A stretch of DNA of 12,639 bases from Bacteroidales bacterium (lineage in GTDB: Bacteria > Bacteroidota > Bacteroidia > Bacteroidales > Paludibacteraceae), in NCBI GenBank assembly GCA_900768725.1, contig CAAGDU010000013.1, positions 1 through 12,639 on the forward strand, read 5' to 3'. The position numbers and the translations under genes were made by a program. This document shows positions 1 to 4,254 of this stretch, piece by piece; within the stretch, counting starts at the first letter, position 1, and each line of letters begins with the position of its first letter. The notes under the pieces were generated by a model. It made no database searches, had not been told where the DNA came from, and saw nothing but the letters and a program-made list of their open reading frames with translations.

Positions 1-208
1 CATCCCAGACAAGGCGGGGGAGTGGCAACGCCTACCCCAACGGTTTGTGCCAAACCGTCCGTCCCGGAAGGGAGGTGGGGGAGTAAACGCATACACCTTT
101 GCCTTTCAGAGTTGATGGTAACTTTCACTCCCCCGCCTCTCCTAAAAGGAGGGGAGGGGGCAGGGGGCGGGAAGGTACGCTCGGCTCCCAGCCGCGAAAG
201 GGATGAAG
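1..208. repeat. GC-rich repeat block, first copy of a direct duplication
   Basis: This stretch matches 472-680 almost base for base, apart from a diverged patch around 112-128 that carries a one-base indel. It contains a perfect stem-loop at 40-58 (ACGGTTTG, loop TGC, CAAACCGT) and a full GC-rich hairpin element at 128-208. Frames that stay open here translate to low-complexity Pro/Gly/Arg sequence made from the repeat, so I call no gene. The left edge of the block lies outside the window. Confidence 0.85.
128..208 (+). repeat. GC-rich hairpin element, copy R1
   Basis: A modular element. It opens with CTCCCCCGCCTC, then a hairpin CTCCT-AAA-AGGAG, then a run of GGGGAGGGGG and CAGGGGGCGGG. It ends with a short tail containing CGGC...GCCG (a small second stem) and GCGAAAGGGATGAAG. 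Related copies lie at 239-310, 600-680 and 12173-12247 on this strand and at 367-434 inverted. Two GAATTAA heptamers follow directly (208-221). Confidence 0.8.
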
Positions 209-238
209 AATTAAGAATTAAGAGAGTGCAGCAACAGT

Positions 239-310
239 TCCCCCGCCTCTCCTAAAAGGAGGGGAGGGGGTAAGGGGGCGGGATGGTATGCTCGGCACCC
301 AGCCGCAAAG
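239..310 (+). repeat. GC-rich hairpin element, copy R2
   Basis: Same modular structure as R1: the CTCCT/AGGAG hairpin, then GGGGAGGGGG, TAAGGGGGCGGG, and a tail with CTCGGCACCCAGCCGC. It faces the inverted copy R3 (367-434), so R2 and R3 form a large imperfect inverted repeat. The ~56 bases between them contain a smaller inverted pair, ATGACTT at 332-338 and AAGTCAT at 357-363. Confidence 0.8.
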
Positions 311-366
311 AAATAAATGGGATAGGAAAAAATGACTTATTACTTTTGGCTTATGAAAGTCATCAT

Positions 367-434
367 GCGGCTGAAAGCCGAGTCCTCCTCCCGTCCCCGT
401 ACCCCCTCCCCCCTCTAAGAGGGAGGCGGGGGAG
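367..434 (-). repeat. GC-rich hairpin element, inverted copy R3
   Basis: Read on the minus strand this is CTCCCCCGCCTCCCTCTTAG followed by the G-rich run and a tail with CTCGGCTTTCAGCCGC. It is closer to the distant copy R5 (12173-12247), with which it shares the CCTCCCTCTTAGAGG hairpin and GGGAGGAGGACTCGGC, than to its neighbours R1, R2 and R4. That suggests dispersal rather than purely local duplication. Confidence 0.8.
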
Positions 435-545
435 TTGCAACGCATACACAAGCAGTTTGTTCCAAACTGTCCATCCCAGACAAGGCGGGGGAGTGGCAAC
501 GCCTACCCCAACGGTTTGTGCCAAACCGTCCGTCCCGGAAGGGAG
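426..545. repeat. Two diverged ~60-base tandem units with conserved stems
   Basis: Two successive units share the order GGCGGGGGAGT, GCAACGC, a stem-loop, TCCRTCCC and GGCGGGGGAGT. The stem in the first unit is CAGTTTG-TTC-CAAACTG (453-469). In the second it is CGGTTTG-TGC-CAAACCG (512-528). The second stem base pair has changed from A-T to G-C on both sides, so pairing is kept while sequence changes. The second unit also occurs at 1-70. Confidence 0.7.
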
Positions 546-680
546 GCGGGGGAGTAAACGCATACACCTTTGCCTTTCAGAGACGAAGGTAATTTCCGAC
601 TCCCCCGCCTCTCCTAAAAGGAGGGGAGGGGGCAGGGGGCGGGATGGTACGCTCGGCATCCAGCCGCGAAGGGATGAAGG
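472..680. repeat. GC-rich repeat block, second copy of the direct duplication
   Basis: Second copy of the sequence at 1-208, offset by 471-472 bases and nearly identical. It includes the stem-loop at 511-529 and the hairpin element R4 at 600-680. The part before R4 (CATACACC...GAGACGA...TAATTT) is also recognisable before R5 at about 12139-12170, so the mobile or duplicated unit is longer than the GC-rich core. Confidence 0.85.
600..680 (+). repeat. GC-rich hairpin element, copy R4
   Basis: Nearly the same as R1 through the hairpin, the CAGGGGGCGGG run and the tail GGTACGCTCGGCATCCAGCC. It is followed at once by four heptamers of GAATTAA type (682-709). Confidence 0.8.
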
Positions 681-681
681 G

Positions 682-709
682 GAATTAAGAATTTAGAATT
701 AAGAATTAA
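682..709. repeat. Heptamer tandem repeat GAATTAA x4
   Basis: Four consecutive 7-base units: GAATTAA, GAATTTA, GAATTAA, GAATTAA. A two-unit version follows R1 at 208-221. This is one of several unrelated sequences in the window that repeat with period 7. Confidence 0.85.
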
Positions 710-786
710 GAGAGCGCAGCAAAAACTCCTCCGCTCTCTCTCTGTTCCTCCCTTTCTCTCCTGCCTCTCGTGCTCTGTCCGGGTGC

Positions 787-820
787 GCACGCGTCCCCGC
801 GTGCTTAATCCCATGATTAA
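787..820. other. Two adjacent stem-loops in a gene-free stretch
   Basis: A perfect 7-base stem GCACGCG-TCCC-CGCGTGC (787-804) is followed directly by a weaker stem TTAAT...ATTAA (805-820). There is no T-run, so a terminator is doubtful. The surrounding 710-860 is CT-rich and also holds a doubled CCTTCGCTC motif (833-855). I see no gene here. Confidence 0.5.
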
Positions 821-860
821 GGTATCGCTCATCCTTCGCTCGCCCTTCGCTCAGCTTTTC

Positions 861-1032
861 TCTCAACAAATATTACCAAAAATTGTCCAAATATTATTTG
901 AAAATATTTGTTCTCAGAAAACCATGTCGTCCTTGAACATGTAATTGCCATGTGATTTTTCTTCTCAACAACATTGCCCTGAAAATTATTTCCGATTTTT
1001 CTTGTATATATCAAAAAAAATATGTACCTTTG
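861..1032 (+). repeat. AT-rich long repeat, left copy, ending in a promoter
   Basis: Begins TCTCAACAAATATTACC and runs to TACCTTTG. A second copy lies at 2561-2747 with the same order of segments: ...AAAATTGTCCAAATATTAT, AAAATATTTGTTCTC, GAAAACYATGTC, TTGAACATGTAATT, CTTCTCAACA, AAAATTATT, TATATC and TACCTTTG. The two copies enclose the accessory island, so recombination between them would delete it. Part of the module (TTGAACATGTAATTACCATG) recurs at 2518-2540. Confidence 0.8.
1002..1032 (+). promoter_or_regulatory. Bacteroides-type promoter for the DUF4160/DUF2442 genes
   Basis: TTG at 1002-1004 and TACCTTTG at 1025-1032 are separated by 20 bases. This matches the Bacteroidota primary sigma factor pattern (TTG, 19-21 bases, TAnnTTTG). 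The DUF4160 start codon at 1056 lies 23 bases further on, leaving a short AT-rich leader. Confidence 0.75.
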
Positions 1033-1055
1033 CGGGCGGATAACAAACAACTGAT

Positions 1056-1346
1056 ATGCCAAAAGTATTGTTATATATCACCGCACGATTTACATGGATA
1101 TTCCTTTTCTACGGGACAGACTACAACGAGAATAGAGCCCATATACATGTCGGCAAGAAAGGCATGGAGAAATTGTGCAAGATATGGTTAGAACCCACTA
1201 TCTCAATCGATGACCCCGGGGAACTCACACCCGCACAACAAAAACAAGTCCTGCAAATAGTTTCAGAGAACAAAGATACGCTCATCAAGCAATGGCGTGT
1301 CTTCAAAACAGGAAAAGATGTCAAACTTTTAACCATAAAAAAATAA
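1056..1346 (+). CDS. DUF4160 domain protein
   Basis: A 96-residue protein that fits the DUF4160 family. It opens MPKVL, has an aromatic segment (about residues 12-19, ending FLFYGTD) typical of the family's FFFYSND region, then the family's short histidine motif as RAHIHVG (about 27-33). A helical second half ends in a segment resembling ...VSENKDTLIKQW. I see no signal peptide. The biochemical function is not known to me. DUF4160 genes are commonly found next to DUF2442 genes, as here (the next gene starts 5 bases after this stop), and toxin-antitoxin-like roles have been suggested for such pairs, which this sequence alone cannot confirm. A good promoter sits just upstream. The base composition is more AT-rich than the pur/car genes, consistent with an accessory origin. 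Family assignment is fairly sure; role is open. Confidence 0.8.
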   Translation: MPKVLLYITARFTWIFLFYGTDYNENRAHIHVGKKGMEKLCKIWLEPTISIDDPGELTPAQQKQVLQIVSENKDTLIKQWRVFKTGKDVKLLTIKK

Positions 1347-1351
1347 CCACC

Positions 1352-1621
1352 ATGGCAAGGATAGAAGGCTATTGGGATGTTACTCCCAAAATCAAAAGAA
1401 TCTCTTTCCCTCTCCGCGGAAAGATGTCCGTACAGTTAGAAGACGGACGCACTATTATCGTGCCTATCTCTGCTTTCCCGTCCATCAAGAAAGTGCCTGT
1501 TAAAGACCGCAACAAGTGGTACACCATAGGCAATGGATTTACATGGGATACCTGCCCGGAAGTCATACATATCGAGCAAGTCTTGGGCAACTTTGACCGA
1601 TACAGACACGAACAAGCGTAA
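1352..1621 (+). CDS. DUF2442 domain protein (first)
   Basis: An 89-residue protein. I chose the ATG at 1352 (MARIEGYWDVTP), 5 bases after the DUF4160 stop, rather than the longer in-frame start at 1292, which would overlap DUF4160 and add a segment unlike the family. It has the DUF2442 pattern: a beta-rich start, then a line of the type VQLEDGRTIIVPISAFPSI (about residues 28-46, the family's 'F-DG---V----F P' region), then a conserved W-x-I-G-NG-x-x-W segment leading to a C-terminal stretch ending in VIHIEQVLGN. It is probably co-transcribed with DUF4160 from the promoter at 1002-1032. Some family members are fused to DNA-binding helix-turn-helix domains; none is present here. Function unknown. 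Confidence 0.75.
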   Translation: MARIEGYWDVTPKIKRISFPLRGKMSVQLEDGRTIIVPISAFPSIKKVPVKDRNKWYTIGNGFTWDTCPEVIHIEQVLGNFDRYRHEQA

Positions 1622-1666
1622 ACGCCCTATTTTCACTCTCTACCAGTACCTTATGCCACAGGCTTC

Positions 1667-1912
1667 TTGTTTGTATTCACTAACGCATCGGACGCAGGCA
1701 ACCTCTCCGTGCACCTGACTTTCAGCGACAGCACCTCGCAGACTGTGGATATTGGGGCTTTCATCCGGCAATACCCACACCCGCAGTATAACAAATATCT
1801 TGATGAACGCAAGTTCCGGCAGTTCAAGGTTGAGGATGGCAACATCGTATGGGGTAAAAACCGGGACTTGATATTCCCCATTGAACAGTTACACCGCGGA
1901 CGAATTGAGTAA
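1667..1912 (+). CDS. Second DUF2442-like protein, start codon unclear
   Basis: The frame is clearly a DUF2442-type sequence: HLTFSDSTSQTVDIGAFI, then KYLDERKFRQFKVEDGNIVW and DLIFPIEQLHRGRI, which correspond to the family's FSDG-TK-VDF-PFL, KYLD-ELFK-F-VEDG-LVW and DLCFPI-DLY-G-I. It has no ATG. It is open in the same frame right after the stop of the first DUF2442 gene at 1621. The only plausible starts are TTG at 1667 (81 residues) or translation re-entry. An ATG at 1653 lies in another frame and ends after 21 codons, so a one-base change near 1655-1670 may have broken the start. It is much closer to the common DUF2442 type than the first copy is. Either a functional gene with a TTG start or a recently decayed one. 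A strong terminator follows at 1952. Confidence 0.6.
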   Translation: MFVFTNASDAGNLSVHLTFSDSTSQTVDIGAFIRQYPHPQYNKYLDERKFRQFKVEDGNIVWGKNRDLIFPIEQLHRGRIE

Positions 1913-1951
1913 TGATTGCAAACAAAAACAATCCATCCCCACACACCTTTT

Positions 1952-1982
1952 CCCCTACTTTCGGTAGGGGATATTTTTTTTC
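1952..1982 (+). terminator. Rho-independent terminator after the DUF2442 genes
   Basis: Perfect 7-base stem CCCCTAC (1952-1958) and GTAGGGG (1964-1970) with loop TTTCG, followed by ATA and a long T-run. It would end the DUF4160-DUF2442-DUF2442 transcript. Confidence 0.85.
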
Positions 1983-2004
1983 TGCAACTATTGTCCAAAA
2001 ACAT

Positions 2005-2038
2005 TTGCGTATATCCCCCAAAAAAAGCAGTACCTTTG
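2005..2038 (+). promoter_or_regulatory. Promoter-like site before the 33-base tandem repeat
   Basis: TTG at 2005-2007 and TACCTTTG at 2031-2038 match the Bacteroidota promoter elements, but the spacer is 23 bases rather than 19-21, widened by runs of C and A. The flanking sequence (ACATTTGCGTATATC...AAAAAGCAG) resembles the promoter at 2717-2747. It would read into the tandem repeat and the short frames behind it. Confidence 0.6.
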
Positions 2039-2050
2039 CCGGCGAGAAAT

Positions 2051-2173
2051 TGGAAAAAGCGGACAAAATGGGGTGATTTGTATTGGAAAAAGCGGACAAA
2101 ATGGGGCGACATGTATCGGAAAAAGCGGACAAAATGGGGCGAAATGTATCGGAAAAAGCGGACAAAAAGTTTG
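2051..2173 (+). repeat. 33-base tandem repeat, 3.7 units
   Basis: Units begin at 2051, 2084, 2117 and 2150 (the last is partial). The core GGAAAAAGCGGACAAAATGG is nearly invariant. Because 33 is a multiple of three, one frame stays open through all units and reads as an 11-residue repeat (WKKRTKWGDLY, WKKRTKWGDMY, RKKRTKWGEMY). An ATG at 2111 would give a basic 21-residue peptide ending at 2176. The invariant bases contain no spacer-like variable segments, so this is not a CRISPR array. Function unknown. Confidence 0.8.
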
Positions 2174-2197
2174 TAATATGCAGAAAATGAGTGTTAT

Positions 2198-2359
2198 ATG
2201 ATAGTACGGAAGTTGGATACATATATAGCAGACCATTACGCGCGCAGCGAAAAGGCACTGCTGCTGACCGGCGCAAGGCTTGCTATACAGGACGTAAAAG
2301 ACGGGAAACTCAATAGTTATAGCAGCCCGCAGGCATTGTACGAGAAATTGGGTATTTGA
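2198..2359 (+). pseudogene. Possible fusion remnant: AAA ATPase N-terminus joined to antitoxin-like C-terminus
   Basis: A 53-residue open frame. Residues 1-27 (MIVRKLDTYIADHY...ALLLTGAR) read like the start of the Bacteroidota AAA_14/DUF4143 ATPases, where LLLTGAR normally leads into the Walker A lysine (QVGKT). Here that motif is missing and the sequence jumps to LAIQDVKDGKLNSYSSPQ followed by ALYEKLGI, which resembles the C-terminal tail of small RelB/DinJ-type antitoxins. Its stop is one base before the next short frame, the spacing expected of a toxin-antitoxin pair. I infer two gene ends joined by deletion. Both resemblances come from memory, and an intact small gene of unknown function remains possible. 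Confidence 0.4.
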
Positions 2360-2360
2360 T

Positions 2361-2429
2361 ATGTACCACGTGAGAACTACTAAGCATTTCCTTACCGATA
2401 CCGGCACACACGCAGACCTCTTCCAATAA
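2361..2429 (+). pseudogene. Internally deleted YafQ/RelE-type toxin remnant
   Basis: A 22-residue frame, MYHVRTTKHFL followed by TDTGTHADLFQ. The first half looks like the N-terminus of YafQ-family mRNA interferases (short hydrophobic strand, then TKxF). The second half matches their very characteristic C-terminus, R/D-TGTHxxLF. Family members are about 90 residues, so roughly 70 central residues, including the catalytic region, would be missing. The frame is intact across the junction. It starts one base after the stop of the antitoxin-like frame upstream, and a hairpin plus T-run follows. It cannot be active as a toxin; it marks a former toxin-antitoxin locus. Confidence 0.5.
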
Positions 2430-2447
2430 ATGAATGACTATGGACAT

Positions 2448-2473
2448 GACAGCCTTTCGGAGTGTCGTTTTTT
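2448..2473 (+). terminator. Probable terminator after the toxin remnant
   Basis: GACA (2448-2451) and CC pair with GG and TGTC (2463-2466) around a TTTC loop, with a small asymmetric bulge, followed by GTTTTTTG. The stem is weaker than the one at 1952, but the position and T-run fit a terminator. Confidence 0.45.
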
Positions 2474-2541
2474 GTTTCTATACACCGTTCAGTCTTTTGC
2501 CAACAAAAATAGTTTTCCTTGAACATGTAATTACCATGTAA

Positions 2542-2562
2542 TTCTTCTTCTTCTTCTTCTTC
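2542..2562. repeat. (TTC)7 microsatellite
   Basis: Seven perfect TTC units between the TTGAACATGTAATTACCATG segment and the start of the right-hand long repeat. The equivalent place in the left copy has only CTTC, so the tract has expanded here. It is non-coding. Confidence 0.85.
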
Positions 2563-2747
2563 TCAACAAATATTACCAAAAATTGTCCAAATATTATTCG
2601 AATAAAATATTTGTAGAATAGTTGAAAATATTTGTTCTCTGAAAACTATGTCTTTCTTGAACATGTAATTCTTCTTCTCAACAAAAATTGCCCTAAAAAT
2701 TATTTTCCTATTTTCCTTGCGTATATCAGAAAAAAGCAGTACCTTTG
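2561..2747 (+). repeat. AT-rich long repeat, right copy, ending in the purT promoter
   Basis: Second copy of the 861-1032 repeat, starting exactly 1700 bases downstream of it with the same TCTCAACAAATATTACC. It is slightly longer because of extra bases around 2602-2623 (ATAAAATATTTGTAGAATAG). The shared segments run to the promoter, so purT and the DUF4160 gene are driven by homologous upstream regions. Confidence 0.8.
2717..2747 (+). promoter_or_regulatory. Bacteroides-type promoter for purT
   Basis: TTG at 2717-2719 and TACCTTTG at 2740-2747 with a 20-base spacer, a close match to the Bacteroidota consensus. The purT start at 2833 lies 85 bases downstream, giving a leader of roughly 75-80 bases with no obvious riboswitch fold that I can see. 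No equally good promoter is visible before purB, purA, carA or carB, so this may drive much of the cluster. Confidence 0.75.
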
Positions 2748-2832
2748 CACTCGATTTGAGAGCTTCGTGTTGGATTTGAGAAGTTTCTCCCGTTTTTATC
2801 CGCATCTTTTTCTTAATCATTCCTTACTATTT

Positions 2833-4098
2833 ATGCAATTAGGAACTCCTTTGACCTCTGTGGCTACACGTGCGCTCCTGTTGGGCAGCGGCGAGTTGGG
2901 CAAAGAGATTACTATCGAGTTACAACGCTTGGGCGTAGAGGTGATTGCGTGCGACAAGTACGCCAATGCGCCGGCTATGCAGGTGGCGCATCGCGCGCAT
3001 GTGTTTAATATGTTAGACGGCCAAGCCCTACGGGCGGTGGTGGAGCAGGAGAAACCCTCGCTCATCATCCCCGAAGTAGAAGCCATTGCTACCCGCACGC
3101 TCGTTGAATTGGAGCAGGAAGGCTACCGCGTTATCCCTACGGCTAACGCGGCTTTTCTTACTATGAATAGGGAGGCGATCCGTCGCTTGGCAGCGGAGGA
3201 GTTGGGCTTGCCCACGGCGCGCTATCGCTTTGCGGACACCTACGAGGAGTTCTTGCAGGCGGTGGAGGAGATAGGTATCCCGTGCGTGGTGAAGCCTATC
3301 ATGTCCTCGTCCGGGCACGGGCAGACGACGATAAAGACAGGGACCCACCCCAACCCTCCCTACGAAGGGAGGGAGAATTTGGTCGAGCATGCGTGGGAGG
3401 AGAGTCAGAAGGGCGGACGCGCCGGTGCAGGCAGGGTGATTGTAGAAGGCTTTGTGGATTTTGATTACGAGATAACACTGCTGACGGTTCGCTGTGCAGC
3501 TCCCTCCCCTTGTGGGGAGGGTAGGGGAGGGTCTTCAACTCTCTTCCTTGAGCCGGTGGGGCATCATCAGGTGGATGGCGACTATCGCGAGTCGTGGCAG
3601 CCGCAAGCGATGTCGCCCGTGGCGAAGCAGAAAGCGCAGGAGATAGCGAAGAAAATCACCGACGCGCTGGGCGGATACGGTATCTTCGGCGTGGAGATGT
3701 TCGTCAAGGGCGATGAGGTTATCTTCTCTGAGGTGAGTCCGCGTCCGCACGATACGGGTATGGTAACGATGATTTCGCAAGACCTATCGGAGTTTGCGCT
3801 CCACGCCCGCGCGGTGCTCGGGTTGCCCATTCCCGAGGTACGTTTCTTCGGACCTTCGGCATCGAAAGCCATCGTGGTGGAGGGTGATACGGATAAGGTG
3901 GTGTTCAGCGGATTGGAGAAAGCGCTCTCCGTGCCCGGTGTGCAGTTGCGTCTCTTCGGCAAACCCGAGGTGCACGGACACCGTCGTTTTGGCGTGTTGC
4001 TCGCCACAGCCGACAGCGTGGAGCACGCGCTGGAGAAAGTGGAGGAAGCGTATAAGTACTTGACCCCCTCCTTCTCCCCCTACAAAGGGGGAGTGTAA
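2833..4098 (+). CDS. purT: Formate-dependent phosphoribosylglycinamide formyltransferase, PurT
   Basis: Makes formyl-GAR from GAR, formate and ATP in de novo purine synthesis (ATP-grasp superfamily, cytosolic). I start at the ATG at 2833 (MQLGTPLTS), which gives 421 residues; the longer frame upstream runs through the promoter. Visible motifs: GSGELGKE (18-25, substrate-binding N-domain), the ATP loop SSSGHGQ (158-164), GGRAGAGRVIVEG, DFDYEITLLTV, PVGHHQ and DGDYRESWQPQ, the metal-binding E288 (GVEMFV) and EVSPRPHDTG (300-309). The family is usually about 390 residues. The excess lies mainly in two insertions of about 11 residues, THPNPPYEGR (from 171) and APSPCGEGRGG (from 223), plus a tail TPSFSPYKGGV. 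All three are encoded by copies of one palindromic DNA element. The ATP loop has H162 where I remember K in relatives. Probably functional, as all core motifs remain. Confidence 0.95.
   Translation: MQLGTPLTSVATRALLLGSGELGKEITIELQRLGVEVIACDKYANAPAMQVAHRAHVFNMLDGQALRAVVEQEKPSLIIPEVEAIATRTLVELEQEGYRVIPTANAAFLTMNREAIRRLAAEELGLPTARYRFADTYEEFLQAVEEIGIPCVVKPIMSSSGHGQTTIKTGTHPNPPYEGRENLVEHAWEESQKGGRAGAGRVIVEGFVDFDYEITLLTVRCAAPSPCGEGRGGSSTLFLEPVGHHQVDGDYRESWQPQAMSPVAKQKAQEIAKKITDALGGYGIFGVEMFVKGDEVIFSEVSPRPHDTGMVTMISQDLSEFALHARAVLGLPIPEVRFFGPSASKAIVVEGDTDKVVFSGLEKALSVPGVQLRLFGKPEVHGHRRFGVLLATADSVEHALEKVEEAYKYLTPSFSPYKGGV
3342..3376 (+). repeat. Palindromic element inside purT, copy P1
   Basis: GACCCACCCCAACCCTCCCT followed by ACGAAGGGAGGGAGAA. 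The core is a perfect 8-base stem, CCCTCCCT (3354-3361) and AGGGAGGG (3366-3373), with a 4-base loop. It is read in frame as T-H-P-N-P-P-Y-E-G-R-E and lies just after the ATP-binding loop, where relatives have a direct link from -IKT/-IRS to EN/EQL. The extra DNA is about 33 bases, a multiple of three. Confidence 0.8.
3499..3533 (-). repeat. Palindromic element inside purT, copy P2, inverted
   Basis: On the minus strand it reads GACCCTCCCCTACCCTCCCC then ACAAGGGGAGGGAGC, so it is P1 in the opposite orientation. Core stem CCCTCCCC (3502-3509) and GGGGAGGG (3514-3521), loop TTGT. Read through purT it gives A-P-S-P-C-G-E-G-R-G-G, between TLLTV and PVGH, where E. coli PurT has about 10 residues and this protein has about 21. 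Again the gain is about 11 codons. Confidence 0.8.
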
Positions 4099-4099
4099 G
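4062..4099 (+). repeat. Palindromic element at the purT 3' end, copy P3
   Basis: GACCCCCTCCTTCTCCCCCT then ACAAAGGGGGAGTGTAAG, with stem TCCCCC (4075-4080) and GGGGGA (4087-4092). It encodes the last residues TPSFSPYKGGV and supplies the TAA stop. It is read in the same phase as P1 (T-x-P/S-x-x-P-Y-E/K-G). The native purT end must have been overwritten or shifted by it. Confidence 0.75.
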
Positions 4100-4172
4100 A
4101 CCCTCCTCTGCCCTCCCTGAAGCCACCCCACTGCGCGTTGCTTGTGGTGACCCTACAAAAGGAGGGAGTAAG
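4099..4172 (+). repeat. Interrupted palindromic element, copy P4
   Basis: GACCCTCCTCTGCCCTCCCT (4099-4118), then 32 unrelated bases, then CCCTACAAAAGGAGGGAGTA and AG (4151-4172). Removing the 32 bases and one of the two flanking CCCT copies restores a standard element. It therefore looks like a complete element with a 36-base insertion that duplicated 4 bases. The region 4099-4254 holds no gene. Confidence 0.55.
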
Positions 4173-4210
4173 AACATGAAATTATTTATTGTATAACTTA
4201 TACTAATTAC

Positions 4211-4248
4211 CTTTCTCTCCCCCTTTGTAGGGGGAGCCGGAGAGGGTC
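4211..4248 (-). repeat. Palindromic element in the purB leader, inverted copy P5
   Basis: On the minus strand it reads GACCCTCTCCGGCTCCCCCT then ACAAAGGGGGAGAGAAAGG, closely matching P3. Core stem CTCCCCC (4217-4223) and GGGGGAG (4230-4236) with a 6-base loop. It ends 6 bases before the purB start codon, so the hairpin would sit right at the purB ribosome-binding region. Confidence 0.8.
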
Positions 4249-4254
4249 CCTATT

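Noticed and set aside
22..696. Several open frames of 90-140 codons in the GC-rich repeat block
   Set aside because: Their translations are Pro/Gly/Arg-rich readings of the repeats, occur on both strands over the same bases, and differ only as the repeat copies differ.
2051..2173. CRISPR array
   Set aside because: The 33-base units are nearly identical over their full length with no variable spacers and no cas genes nearby. The 7- and 14-base arrays are likewise too short in unit and lack spacers.
1916..2176. An 86-codon frame across the terminator, promoter and 33-base repeats
   Set aside because: Its first half reads through the terminator hairpin and T-run. Only the part from the repeat onward could be translated, from the promoter at 2005-2038.
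2632..2832. Longer N-terminus for PurT
   Set aside because: It would start upstream of and read through the promoter at 2717-2747 and add 67 residues absent from the family; the ATG at 2833 gives the normal start.
4189..4215. Promoter for purB (TTG...TACCTTTC)
   Set aside because: The spacer is only 16 bases and the last base of TAnnTTTG is wrong. I do not report it, though it would explain independent purB transcription.
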